A stretch of 10,334 nt of DNA. Source: Acidobacteriota bacterium. GTDB lineage: Bacteria > Acidobacteriota > Blastocatellia > Pyrinomonadales > Pyrinomonadaceae. Position numbers and translations under genes: made by a program. Below the pieces are notes generated by a model. The model saw only the letters and a list, made by a program, of their open reading frames with translations, did not search any database and was not told where the DNA came from. The DNA lies in contig JADYZI010000091.1 in the NCBI GenBank assembly GCA_020853255.1, positions 1-10,334 of the forward strand, read 5' to 3'. Shown piece by piece: positions 1-5,998 of the stretch; position 1 is the first letter of the stretch; each line of letters begins with the position of its first letter.

Positions 1-1457
1 CGCAGGCGATCGCGGCACGGACCTATGCGGTCGCGAACATAAACGGCTACGGCACGCAGGGTTTCGATATGGTGCCGACGGTCTGGTCGCAGGTTTACAA
101 GGGCGTTTCGATCGAGACCAAAATGGGCACGCAAGCCGTGCGCGAGACCGCCGGTTTGATCGCAACATACGGCGGCAAGCCGATAATGGCGTATTTCACC
201 TCGACCTGCGGCGGGCGGACGGAAGATTCAGAGAATGTTTTTGATCACGCTGAGCCGTATCTTCGCGGCGTCGAATGCTCGCTCGAAGGGCATAAGCATT
301 TTGACCCGTTCACCATCAAGACGACGAGAAAGCCGGCAAAGCTGCGAAACGACGCAAATCTGGAAATGGTGCGGCTGATGTCGCTTTTTGCGGCAAACGG
401 ATTTTCGCTGACGGCGCCGGAAATGACCGATGACTGGTTCGATGAAATGCCGGCGGCGAACGAGCTTTCAAATTGGCTGAATCAGCTTGCCGTTAAATTT
501 GGGAAACCGCTGCCGCCGGTCACAAAGGCCTCGGGATATCCGCTTGAACTTTCGCGTATTTTGGCAGGTTTTCTATATTCGCCGACCGAGGCGGATACGC
601 TGTTGACCGAATCAGACATCAATTATCAGCTTGCCTTTGACGACGCCGCCGAAGTGCCGCGCGAGCGCCGGGCCGAGCTTGCGATGCTGCTGCGCGACGG
701 CTATTTTATTCTGCACCCTGACCTGACGCTGAAACCGACAAAGGCATTGTCGCGGGCGCAGCTGCTGCGGCTGTTCCGCCAGATCTACGAAAAGAAAAAA
801 TGGATGCCCGATCTGCAAGGCGGTGTAACGAAGGCGAGTGTTGACGGAAAGCTTGTATTAAAGTCGGGCCGTGCGGACAGGCAGTTGGCGATCCGCCCGG
901 ACGTTTTTCTCTTTCGCGAATTCGGTGCGTCAATTTATCCGGTAAAGGAAGCCGCGTTGGTCGGCGGCGAGAATGTGCGCTATCAAACCGACGGCACCGG
1001 TGCGGTCTCCTACCTTGAGATCGAGCCGACCGATTCGCCGACCGTCGCCGAGAATATGTCGCCTTTCACAAACTGGACGACAACCTTGAGCGCCGGAGCG
1101 GTCCAATCTCGGCTTTCAAGATATGTTCGCGGCATCGGCACACTGTATGACGTAAATGTGACGAAGCGAGGCTATTCGCGTCGTGCGGTAGAACTTGAGA
1201 TCGTGGGCTCGAACGGCGTGAAAACGCTGAAAGGCGGAAAGATCAGATCTGCCTTGCGGCTGCGGGAACAGCTTTTTGTTTTGGACAAACGGTATTCCGG
1301 CACAACTGCCGTCAGCTACACTTTCACCGGCCGCGGCTGGGGCCACGGCGTAGGCATGTGTCAATACGGCGCCTACGGCCTCGCCAAAATGGGCGTCAAG
1401 GCCGAGGACATTATCAAACACTATTACACCGGCGTTGAAGTGGCCAAGGCCTATTAG
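1..1457 (+). CDS. SpoIID/LytB domain-containing protein, 5'-truncated
   Basis: The reading frame is open from base 3 at the left edge, so the N-terminus lies outside the window; about 484 residues are visible. It opens inside the SpoIID domain (QAIAARTYAVAN, then SQVYKG, AVRETAGLIATYGGKPIMAYF and the STCGG-RTE block). It closes with the family's C-terminal signature GRGWGHGVGMCQYGAYG (about 1326-1380) and a KHYYTGVEV ending. SpoIID-type proteins are cell-envelope lytic transglycosylases acting on peptidoglycan, or relatives of the LytB amidase enhancer. The two halves of the domain are separated by a long insertion. Part of it (about 530-800) resembles S-layer-homology repeats: FDDAAEVP, then PDLTLKPTKALSRAQLLRLF. 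That would fit cell-wall anchoring but is a weak match by eye. It is a host-type gene, convergent with the accessory block, 17 bases from the next stop codon. Confidence 0.9.
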   Translation, partial: QAIAARTYAVANINGYGTQGFDMVPTVWSQVYKGVSIETKMGTQAVRETAGLIATYGGKPIMAYFTSTCGGRTEDSENVFDHAEPYLRGVECSLEGHKHFDPFTIKTTRKPAKLRNDANLEMVRLMSLFAANGFSLTAPEMTDDWFDEMPAANELSNWLNQLAVKFGKPLPPVTKASGYPLELSRILAGFLYSPTEADTLLTESDINYQLAFDDAAEVPRERRAELAMLLRDGYFILHPDLTLKPTKALSRAQLLRLFRQIYEKKKWMPDLQGGVTKASVDGKLVLKSGRADRQLAIRPDVFLFREFGASIYPVKEAALVGGENVRYQTDGTGAVSYLEIEPTDSPTVAENMSPFTNWTTTLSAGAVQSRLSRYVRGIGTLYDVNVTKRGYSRRAVELEIVGSNGVKTLKGGKIRSALRLREQLFVLDKRYSGTTAVSYTFTGRGWGHGVGMCQYGAYGLAKMGVKAEDIIKHYYTGVEVAKAY

Positions 1458-1474
1458 ATCCTGAGCCTGGCAGA

Positions 1475-2239
1475 TCAAAGTGACTTGCTTGGATCTATTT
1501 CACCCGGACCGGTCACGTCGGTCGCGGTAACATTCCACGGGTTGGTCTCAAGATCATACGGTGCCGCCAAGTTTGCATTTTCTACTCTTCTTGCATTCGA
1601 ATGATACACAGTAACTTTTTGTGAATCGGGAGCGACGGCGCCCGGTGCGGTACTCTTGTAATCCGGATTTGGCACCGTAAGATGTTCGCTGTAATCCCAA
1701 TCGTACCGGTCGATGACCCTTGCTTGAAAGCTGGTGAAATTCACACGCAGTTTCGTCGAGTTTGGGACGGGTGCAACTGTAACGGAGACATTCGTTTTCA
1801 GCTGAAATCCGTGAAGAGCATAGAGAATATCGCGGTCTGCGTCCGATCCAGTGATCTGGTACCGCAGCGGGATTTCGACCAGGCTTTGGTACTCCATGTT
1901 CATTACCCCGATCATGTTCCATTTTGGATGCGGCGGTTTGCCCTGAATTCGCGGAATGATGCCGGCCCATTTTGAGATGCCGCCGGTAAAGCTGGCTTTC
2001 TGTTCGGTGAGATACACGGCACGGTGGTATTTCAGGACCTTCATCACGTCCGCATGCGACGACAGATGGGTCGGTGCGTTAAAAACATACTTGCCCGTTC
2101 GCACCGCAAGCCACTGACGCATCAGATCGGCCGCCAGTGAAACCTGAAGAGCACCTTTGTTCTTATCCACCTCGTTTGCCAGCCGCGAATAAAACCCCGC
2201 AACCTCCTGCGGCGAGAGTTTTGCCAATTCGTCACCCAT
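1475..2239 (-). CDS. Hypothetical protein, 254 aa, tail of the accessory block
   Basis: I do not recognise this protein with confidence. The start is well supported: GGGAGG lies 10 bases before the ATG. There is no signal peptide or membrane segment. An N-terminal helical part (residues 1-50, with LMRQWLAVRTGKYVF) leads into an aromatic-rich, probably beta-rich region (residues 85-190). That region includes KWNMIGVMNMEYQSL, LHGFQLKTNVSVTV, VNFTSFQARVIDRYDWDYSEHL and PNPDY. The LM-RW...ARVIDRYDW arrangement faintly recalls DUF6402 proteins, but that is recollection and not verified. It has the same orientation as the cassette genes and lies downstream of the attC-like site at 2394-2505, with a leader of about 150 bases. 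No attC-like site follows its stop, where the convergent SpoIID gene ends. It is therefore either a last cassette that lost its attC or a resident chromosomal gene. Confidence 0.72.
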   Translation of the reverse strand: MGDELAKLSPQEVAGFYSRLANEVDKNKGALQVSLAADLMRQWLAVRTGKYVFNAPTHLSSHADVMKVLKYHRAVYLTEQKASFTGGISKWAGIIPRIQGKPPHPKWNMIGVMNMEYQSLVEIPLRYQITGSDADRDILYALHGFQLKTNVSVTVAPVPNSTKLRVNFTSFQARVIDRYDWDYSEHLTVPNPDYKSTAPGAVAPDSQKVTVYHSNARRVENANLAAPYDLETNPWNVTATDVTGPGEIDPSKSL

Positions 2240-2393
2240 TAAATTGTTTCCTCCCAGTATGAATTGTTCTTTTGGCGCAGATAGATGACGGGCCGCACAA
2301 CAATGTTTTGCTGAACTGCATGTGTTTGGGAATAGAAATTCAGATCGACTTTTTAACTGTTTTAGTTTTCACTGTTTCCAGTTTAAGCGAGAC

Positions 2394-2505
2394 AACGAAC
2401 GACGGCGCTGACGTGGTGCGAACCAATTCCACATAAGCTAAGGAAAAAAAGAAACCTGAGAAAGGAGGTCGCGGTTTTGCCCTCATGTCCATTGGATAGT
2501 CCGGC
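2394..2505 (-). repeat. attC-like palindrome after the esterase gene
   Basis: It begins 12 bases past the esterase stop. On the - strand it reads GCCGGAC (R''-like), 8 bases, an L''-like block ending TGAGGGC, a central region, then GGTTCGCACCACGTC (L'-like), 8 bases and GTTCGTT (R'-like). The GTT of the R' box is kept, while R'' has GAC instead of AAC. The central part (CACATAAGCTAAGGA, then GTCGC) matches the copies at 3823-3935 and 4482-4593, so all three belong to one family. It is the most diverged of the three. Confidence 0.52.
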
Positions 2506-2517
2506 AATCGCGTTATT

Positions 2518-3771
2518 TTAACGCTTCGCTGAAAAAACGACTTCAGCTAAGTCAGGCGACGATCTTTCAAGCATTGGCGAGTCAATGTTCTTCAAATACT
2601 TGTCGAAAAATACCAGAGTATAGGTGCTCATTATTTTCTCCATTCGGTCGCCGGGAATTTTGCCTAAGATCTGGTTCCCGCGGTCTAGTGCGGAAAACAG
2701 ATTAAAGTTGGAGAAATTTAAATGTTTCGCGCCCTTGACCGTCAGAAAGTAGGCATCCGAACGGGCCGCCTGATAAATATCACGGTTGATCCCGGTGTCC
2801 TGTGTTTCGTTGTTCATGAACATAAACGGACGCTTTAACCCGTTTGCGTAAAGGTCGCCGTGTTGTCGGCCGTCCATGTTTATCCCGGCTCGGCATCTTT
2901 TGTCTTTGAGGCAAACTTGTCCGGCGGCGGCTCCGCCAAAGGACATTCCCATTACGCCTATCCTTTTGATATCGAGCTTATTGGCGAAGATGCTTTTGGC
3001 CTTGCCCGCGTTCATCCGTTCGATCTCGTCTATTACAAAACCAATGTCGGCCGCCCAAATATGCAAACGCTCGATTGCCGGAGAAAGCAGAACGATTTGA
3101 TTGGCGTAGGCAGCTTTTTCGGCGGCGGACTTTGATTCGGTATAGGCTTTCGTCAATTCGTTTACTTTTGAATTTGGTTCGTACAGCATGGCTTTTCCGG
3201 CAGGAACCGCGCGGCCATCAGGGAAAACGTTGAGGATTGTTTCGTAGGTGTGCCCGATGCCAAAAACAACATAGCCGTGGCTCGCCAATTCTTCCATTTG
3301 AACGGCATTCTGTGCGGCGAAACCCTGGTAATAGCCGTGCGAAAAGGTGATGACAGGAAATTTGCCTTTCGCGGCGATCGGCGCTTCAGGGTAAGAATGT
3401 GACGGGACAAGGGCAAGAAAATTTAGTGCCCCTTTTGGCAAACGCAGGCTCGTAGTGAGGGCTTCGGCGATCTCTTTCGTTTGTTTGCCGAAGATCGGCT
3501 GCGGTTTGGCATCAGCGGGAACATTCTGTGCCGGATACCAAACGCGAATGTAAAGCTCGCGTTTATCATTGGCATCGTCAGTCAAAGTTTCGGGACGCGA
3601 ATTGTCGATCAGAGAGAATTCTTGCGTCCCGACGCTGTAACTTCCTGTGGGTGTTGGAGCAACCGGCAGAGTCTGGGCAAAAGCGGTTGATGAAAATAAA
3701 AGCAACAGGCCGGCAAACACTGGAACGGACCGCTTCCCCGACAAAATGATCTTAACGAAAAATTTTGGCAT
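2518..3771 (-). CDS. Secreted PAF-acetylhydrolase-like alpha/beta hydrolase
   Basis: Predicted serine esterase or lipase of the platelet-activating-factor acetylhydrolase type, 417 residues from the ATG at 3771. Residues 1-32 form a signal peptide (MPKFFVKIILSGKR, hydrophobic VPVFAGLLLLF, cleavage near STAFA-Q), so it should act in the periplasm or outside. The mature part has the oxyanion segment ITFSHGYYQG (about 141-150) and the nucleophile elbow GMSFGGA with Ser277. A likely acid is Asp300 in NMDG, and the catalytic His350 lies in KGAKHLNFSNF, the same layout as PAF-AH II enzymes. The frame continues upstream to a TTG at 3807. The ATG is preferred because it starts a proper signal peptide and because promoter-like boxes overlap the upstream codons. 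It is the largest gene of the cassette array and is followed by an attC-like site. Substrate unknown. Confidence 0.85.
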   Translation of the reverse strand: MPKFFVKIILSGKRSVPVFAGLLLLFSSTAFAQTLPVAPTPTGSYSVGTQEFSLIDNSRPETLTDDANDKRELYIRVWYPAQNVPADAKPQPIFGKQTKEIAEALTTSLRLPKGALNFLALVPSHSYPEAPIAAKGKFPVITFSHGYYQGFAAQNAVQMEELASHGYVVFGIGHTYETILNVFPDGRAVPAGKAMLYEPNSKVNELTKAYTESKSAAEKAAYANQIVLLSPAIERLHIWAADIGFVIDEIERMNAGKAKSIFANKLDIKRIGVMGMSFGGAAAGQVCLKDKRCRAGINMDGRQHGDLYANGLKRPFMFMNNETQDTGINRDIYQAARSDAYFLTVKGAKHLNFSNFNLFSALDRGNQILGKIPGDRMEKIMSTYTLVFFDKYLKNIDSPMLERSSPDLAEVVFSAKR

Positions 3772-3778
3772 AATCGCC

Positions 3779-3807
3779 AAAATACTATTTTTGACAAGGA
3801 TCAACAA
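3779..3807 (-). promoter_or_regulatory. Candidate leaderless promoter of the esterase gene
   Basis: On the - strand TTGTTG (3802-3807) and TATTTT (3779-3784) are separated by 17 bases, and the ATG lies 7 bases past the second box. A transcript would then start at or next to the start codon, in agreement with the lack of any Shine-Dalgarno sequence. The -35 match is poor, so this rests mostly on spacing. Confidence 0.3.
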
Positions 3808-3822
3808 TAACGAAAGGAAGAT

Positions 3823-3935
3823 ACCAGCCGATGGAGATGACGTGGGGCGAAACGGAATACACGCTACTCTTAGTTAAAAAGACAACGTGAAAAGAAAGTC
3901 GCTGTTTCGCCCTTACGTCCAATAACTTGTTGGGC
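3823..3935 (-). repeat. attC-like palindrome after hicA
   Basis: It starts 5 bases after the hicA stop. On the - strand R'' is GCCCAAC, a full match to the RYYYAAC consensus. It is followed by 8 bases, GGACGTAAGGGCGAAAC (L'' side), a central spacer, GTTTCGCCCCACGTC (L' side), 8 bases and GGCTGGT where an R' box GTTRRRY is expected. The inner arms pair almost completely. The R' position has lost the GTT, so this site may no longer recombine at that junction. Confidence 0.6.
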
Positions 3936-3940
3936 GTGTC

Positions 3941-4126
3941 TCAGGGTTCATGAATTTCCAAATCCTGACAAATCTTTCGCGCCAAAAATTCGTTGATTTC
4001 TCGATGACGCGGAACTGCCGTCGTTTTTCTTCTGGCGCGATTGACATAAACCGTATGACTGCCTCCTTCCCGCAGCATCTCGCAGCCGTGTTTTTCCAAA
4101 TGTCGAATCAAGTCGCGGCGTTTCAT
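3941..4126 (-). CDS. hicA: HicA-family mRNA interferase toxin
   Basis: A 61-residue protein with the complete HicA layout: MKRRDLIRHLEKHG helix, a strand ending in GGSHTVY that carries the catalytic histidine (His24), a basic strand VNRARRKTTAVP, and the closing RHREIN...LARKICQDLEI helix. HicA toxins have a dsRBD-like fold and cleave mRNA, stopping growth until their antitoxin is restored. Its ATG overlaps the stop of the upstream antitoxin gene by four bases (ATGA), so translation is probably coupled. The antitoxin-first order is the reverse of the common hicAB order. The gene ends 5 bases before an attC-like palindrome. Nothing suggests inactivation. Confidence 0.93.
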   Translation of the reverse strand: MKRRDLIRHLEKHGCEMLREGGSHTVYVNRARRKTTAVPRHREINEFLARKICQDLEIHEP

Positions 4127-4347
4127 ACGGTTGCCATTTGTATCGGCTCACGAATAACGTCTGCACCAACTAGGGTTTCTTCCGCTAACTCACGATTTGC
4201 TTCCAAAACAAGCTCAATCGCTTCTTTCAGATTCTCGCGGGCTTCTTCCAAAGTATCGCCTTGCGTGTTCGCGCCGGGCAATTCTTCAACGTAACCGATA
4301 TAGCCTTCCGGGACTTTTTGGAACACGGCTGTCAAAGTAACTTTCAT
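4123..4347 (-). CDS. hicB: HicB-family antitoxin (short form)
   Basis: A 74-residue HicB-type antitoxin with the degenerate RNase-H-like fold of the family: a first strand MKVTLTAVFQKVPEG, then YIGYVEELPGANTQGDTLEEA, then the ENLKEAIELVLEANRE helix. It should bind HicA and block its active site. The protein ends soon after the helix (GADVIREPIQMATV), with no room for the C-terminal ribbon-helix-helix or HTH domain of longer HicB proteins. It may thus autoregulate weakly or not at all. GGAG lies 11 bases before the ATG. An extended -10-like TGCTAAAAT lies about 35 bases upstream on the - strand. Together with hicA it forms one cassette. Confidence 0.9.
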   Translation of the reverse strand: MKVTLTAVFQKVPEGYIGYVEELPGANTQGDTLEEARENLKEAIELVLEANRELAEETLVGADVIREPIQMATV

Positions 4348-4402
4348 AACATTGTTATCTCCATCCCAGAGGCAATTTTAGCACGTCGATACAAACACGC
4401 CC

Positions 4403-4430
4403 CACCAATCCGCACAAGCTAAGAAAATAC
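4403..4430 (-). repeat. Possible remnant of an attC-like repeat
   Basis: On the + strand ACCAAT, a few bases, then CACAAGCTAAGAAAAT closely follows the inner part of the copy at 2394-2505 (ACCAATTCCACATAAGCTAAGGAAAA). The flanking arms are not recognisable. It sits upstream of hicB, only about 50 bases from the intact copy at 4482-4593. It could be a decayed attC or a chance match. Confidence 0.25.
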
Positions 4431-4481
4431 GTCATTGATCTCCTTGTTTCAGAGAGCAAACCATCAATTTTACCACGAAAC

Positions 4482-4593
4482 GTCGAACGATTGAGATGAC
4501 GTGGGCGAAACCGATGACACGCAAGCTAAGGGAAAGCAAAGAACGTGATAACAAAGTCGCTGTCTCGCCCTCACGTCCAATAACATGTTCGAT
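4482..4593 (-). repeat. attC-like palindrome after the DUF5615 toxin gene
   Basis: It begins 13 bases after the toxin stop. On the - strand it reads ATCGAAC (R''), 8 bases, GGACGTGAGGGCGAGAC, central spacer, GTTTCGCCCACGTC, 8 bases, GTTCGAC (R'). Outer boxes pair 6 of 7, the inner arms pair nearly throughout, and the 8-base gaps match the geometry of attC sites. The box sequences keep GTT/AAC but have a G inside the YYY/RRR part of the consensus. It is the best-preserved member of the three-copy family. Confidence 0.6.
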
Positions 4594-4606
4594 GGCGCGT
4601 TATATT

Positions 4607-4981
4607 TTAAGACCGCCTTTGTAACGGCAAAATTCGCACTCGCGCTCGACCTTCGTCCACGACAATCAGTGCGCCTTGTTCTAAAGATTCTTGATTTGTG
4701 CGTAAAACCGTAATAACGGTAGCCGCGAGATGCGACGGCAAAATGTCTTGGGTGCGAACCTGCACGACACTCGGACTCTCCGCTTGGGTCAAAGCTAAGA
4801 GTGTGCCGAAATCCAAGTCGTGCGTGAAAACAACATAATCATTCGCTCGCGCGTGATCCATTATTTCCGTATCTTCGGCTCGCGGATCGCCAACCATTGA
4901 CCAATGGACTGACTCGATGTTTTCTGCCGCGAAAGCCGCCGTCCAATCAGGCGACAAATTCATATCAATCAGAATTTTCAT
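4607..4981 (-). CDS. DUF5615 PIN-like toxin
   Basis: A 124-residue protein of the DUF5615 (PIN-like, Mut7-C-related) family, the usual partner of DUF433 antitoxins; such proteins are thought to be ribonuclease toxins. Acidic residues typical of the fold are present: Asp6 in LIDMNLSP, the AEDTEI segment (Asp37, Glu39), and Asp55/Asp57 in VVFTHDLDFGTLLAL. The C-terminal half has VVQVRTQDILP and the GALIVVDEGRARVRILPL ending usual in the family. The start at 4981 is chosen because its ATG overlaps the antitoxin stop by four bases (ATGA) and gives the canonical MKILID N-terminus. A longer frame to 5020 only adds residues antisense-like in composition. It is followed by an attC-like palindrome. 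Confidence 0.88.
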   Translation of the reverse strand: MKILIDMNLSPDWTAAFAAENIESVHWSMVGDPRAEDTEIMDHARANDYVVFTHDLDFGTLLALTQAESPSVVQVRTQDILPSHLAATVITVLRTNQESLEQGALIVVDEGRARVRILPLQRRS

Positions 4982-5208
4982 GCGGCGACAAGCGGAGCTT
5001 CGATTTCTTCCACGCGCCACGCCGCATATGCCAGCGCTTCGCGCAAGTCTTCTTCCTCAAGATACGGATAGGCTTTTAGAATGTCAGCGAATGAATGTCC
5101 AGCAGCGATCAGCCCGACGATTGAGCCGACAGTAACGCGCAAGCCGCGAATGCAAGGCTTGCCACCCATAACTTTCTGATCGAATGTGATTCTGGTTAGT
5201 TGGCTCAT
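4978..5208 (-). CDS. DUF433-family antitoxin
   Basis: A 76-residue DUF433 protein: RITFDQKVMGGKPCIRGLRVTV (family core GGKPCIRG), then IVGLIAAGHSFADILKAYPYLEEEDLREALAYAAWRVEE. This is the winged or helix-turn-helix type fold of antitoxins paired with DUF5615 toxins, likely both neutralising the toxin and repressing the operon. Residues match the family along the full length. Its stop overlaps the toxin ATG. No Shine-Dalgarno sequence precedes the ATG; a -10-like box 6 bases upstream suggests a leaderless message. The 5' end of the cassette is the GTTGGGC core at 5270-5276, about 60 bases upstream of the start. Confidence 0.9.
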   Translation of the reverse strand: MSQLTRITFDQKVMGGKPCIRGLRVTVGSIVGLIAAGHSFADILKAYPYLEEEDLREALAYAAWRVEEIEAPLVAA

Positions 5209-5243
5209 AGTACAATCATAACCTACAGTACAAGCGTCAAGAA
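5209..5243 (-). promoter_or_regulatory. Candidate TA promoter with AGTACAA direct repeats
   Basis: On the - strand TATGAT (5215-5220) lies 6 bases before the antitoxin ATG. TTCTTG (5238-5243) is 17 bases further up, and a better -35 word, TTGACG (5235-5240), is only 14 away. AGTACAA occurs twice on the + strand (5209-5215 and 5227-5233), 18 bases apart and flanking the -10 box, which fits an autoregulatory operator. No experiment or alignment backs this. Confidence 0.35.
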
Positions 5244-5269
5244 AAACCTGTTCGATTTTATGAGGAGCT

Positions 5270-5376
5270 GCCCAACGCCTGAGTTAAGCCGACCTGCGTA
5301 ACGGCGGGAATAGGAATGACCATGCCTTAGAAACTTGCCGCCGTGAAGCAGGTTCGGCTTGAACGAATTGTTAGGT
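5270..5376 (-). repeat. attC: attC recombination site, canonical
   Basis: A 107-bp site with all attC elements. On the - strand: R'' ACCTAAC (5370-5376), spacer, L'' containing AAGCCGAACCTGC, an inner stem, L' GCAGGTCGGCTT, then CAGGC and R' GTTGGGC (5270-5276). R'' and R' fit RYYYAAC and GTTRRRY exactly. On the + strand arm 5286-5297 pairs with 5348-5360, leaving one unpaired T as an extrahelical base. ACGGCGG (5301-5307) pairs with CCGCCGT (5338-5344) around a loop of about 30 bases. The TTAAGCC...GGCTTGAACGAATTGTTAGGT wording is that of attC sites of mobile integrons. It begins one base after the stop of the gene upstream. Confidence 0.92.
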
Positions 5377-5377
5377 C

Positions 5378-5749
5378 TCACCAGCGATTACCTCGATACT
5401 TTGCCAGCTTGGACAAAACGTCAGGGGCAATGCTGCTGTCCCAAACGCCGTTGAGCAACAGCCGAAAGCCAGGATCACGGCGAGCCAATAAATCAACCTG
5501 TTCGACTACACGGCCCCCGTTGTAGTTCAGAAGATCTTCAAGCGGGCCAGCGGCGAGAACACCAAGCACTTCATTTGGACTTGTCGCATCGATCCGCTTA
5601 AGCACCTCAAGGATCGCGGCAAGAGAAAGATCAGGCTGTTCCCTTGGTAGCTCGAAATCTAGAGCCGAGTCAGCATTCTTGACAGCTTTTCCGGTTGACC
5701 ACTTGTGAAGCCATTCTTCAGCTATTGCGTCCGGCGATCGATTGTCCAT
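5378..5749 (-). CDS. DUF6869-like hypothetical protein, first cassette gene
   Basis: A 123-residue soluble, acidic, mostly helical protein. The block VLGVLAAGPLEDLLNYNGG (residues 61-79), followed by ARRDPGFRLLLNGVW (89-103), matches my recollection of DUF6869 proteins, whose function is unknown; that assignment is from memory. The N-terminal WLHKWSTG is also of that type. The gene fills its cassette almost completely. Its ATG lies 5 bases after the core site GTTAGGT, and its TGA is one base before the attC. It has no room for its own promoter or ribosome binding site, so expression must come from upstream (head of the array) or be leaderless. It is the first cassette of the array in the window. 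Confidence 0.85.
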   Translation of the reverse strand: MDNRSPDAIAEEWLHKWSTGKAVKNADSALDFELPREQPDLSLAAILEVLKRIDATSPNEVLGVLAAGPLEDLLNYNGGRVVEQVDLLARRDPGFRLLLNGVWDSSIAPDVLSKLAKYRGNRW

Positions 5750-5754
5750 GTGAG

Positions 5755-5761
5755 ACCTAAC
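5755..5761 (-). other. Cassette core site at the head of the array (GTTAGGT)
   Basis: GTTAGGT on the - strand fits GTTRRRY and is the exact complement of the R'' box ACCTAAC at 5370-5376. It therefore marks the leading end of the first cassette. The match extends five further bases: GTTAGGTCTCAC (5750-5761, - strand) and its complement (5370-5381) form a perfect 12-bp inverted repeat around the gene. No attI or further attC is recognisable beyond it. Confidence 0.75.
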
Positions 5762-5765
5762 TTAT

Positions 5766-5816
5766 GATTGAGCGGAACCGACTATTCTGCTCAATCTCCC
5801 GTTTTGCTGTATTATA
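5766..5816 (-). promoter_or_regulatory. Array-head hairpin and candidate outward promoter
   Basis: GATTGAGC (5766-5773) and GCTCAATC (5789-5796) form a perfect 8-bp stem around 15 bases. Just beyond, a perfect TATAAT (5811-5816, - strand) points into the cassettes, 61 bases before the first ATG. It is embedded in the 13-bp palindrome CTGTATTATACAG (5807-5819). No good -35 box is visible. It could drive the promoterless first cassette, with the hairpin in the 5' leader, and the palindrome could be an operator. On the + strand the same palindrome would lie upstream of the nuclease gene. Confidence 0.3.
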
Positions 5817-5998
5817 CAGAAAGTTTTCTCTATAAGACCCATATATGCGGTCAGAGTTCTTATTTGAATGCGAGAAAAGCATGGAACCGCCCAACAAGTC
5901 AAAATTATTGGATCGGGTGCCTATGGCCGCTCGCACAAGGCATCGGAGTAACCGAACTGAGGACACGTATTACAACGTTATCAAACGAGGCATGCTCG

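Larger units (their letters stand above)
2394..5761 (-). mobile_element. Integron-type gene-cassette array without integrase (CALIN)
   Basis: Four gene units in a row share one orientation and each is followed, 1 to 14 bases after its last stop codon, by an attC or attC-like palindrome. These end at 5376, 4593, 3935 and 2505. The right end is fixed by GTTAGGT (5755-5761, - strand), which pairs perfectly with the R'' box of the first attC. That is the expected relation between the leading end and the attC of one cassette. Cargo is typical of cassettes: two toxin-antitoxin pairs, an orphan DUF gene and a secreted esterase. No tyrosine integrase (IntI) is encoded in the window, so this is a CALIN or the distal part of an array. 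The first attC is very clear; the other three are inferred from structure and position. Confidence 0.68.

Noticed and set aside
1456..1496. AGATCC...GGATCT inverted repeat between convergent genes as a terminator
   Set aside because: Stem of 6 bp with a loop of about 29 bases and no T-run; too weak.
1554..1970. 138-codon - strand frame inside the 254-aa gene
   Set aside because: The main frame has a strong ribosome binding site; this one is a low-complexity shadow.
3772..3807. Twelve extra N-terminal codons of the esterase from a TTG
   Set aside because: No ribosome binding site; the ATG at 3771 gives a standard signal peptide.
3950..4294. 114-codon frame on the + strand
   Set aside because: It is antisense to hicA and hicB, both of which match known families along their whole length.
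4982..5020. Longer N-terminus for the DUF5615 toxin
   Set aside because: The extra residues lie inside the antitoxin gene, while the ATGA overlap and the MKILID start fit the family.
5889..5990. A + strand attC: GCCCAACAAGT then TTATTGGA resembles the R'' side of the site at 3823-3935
   Set aside because: No GTTRRRY box or well-paired inner arms lie at the right distance downstream, so it could be a chance match or a broken half-site.
5768..5998. Upstream extension of the nuclease frame (77 codons from a TTG)
   Set aside because: The ATG at 5999 has GAGG at ideal spacing and begins a signal peptide; the upstream residues show no domain and overlap the array-head hairpin and palindrome.
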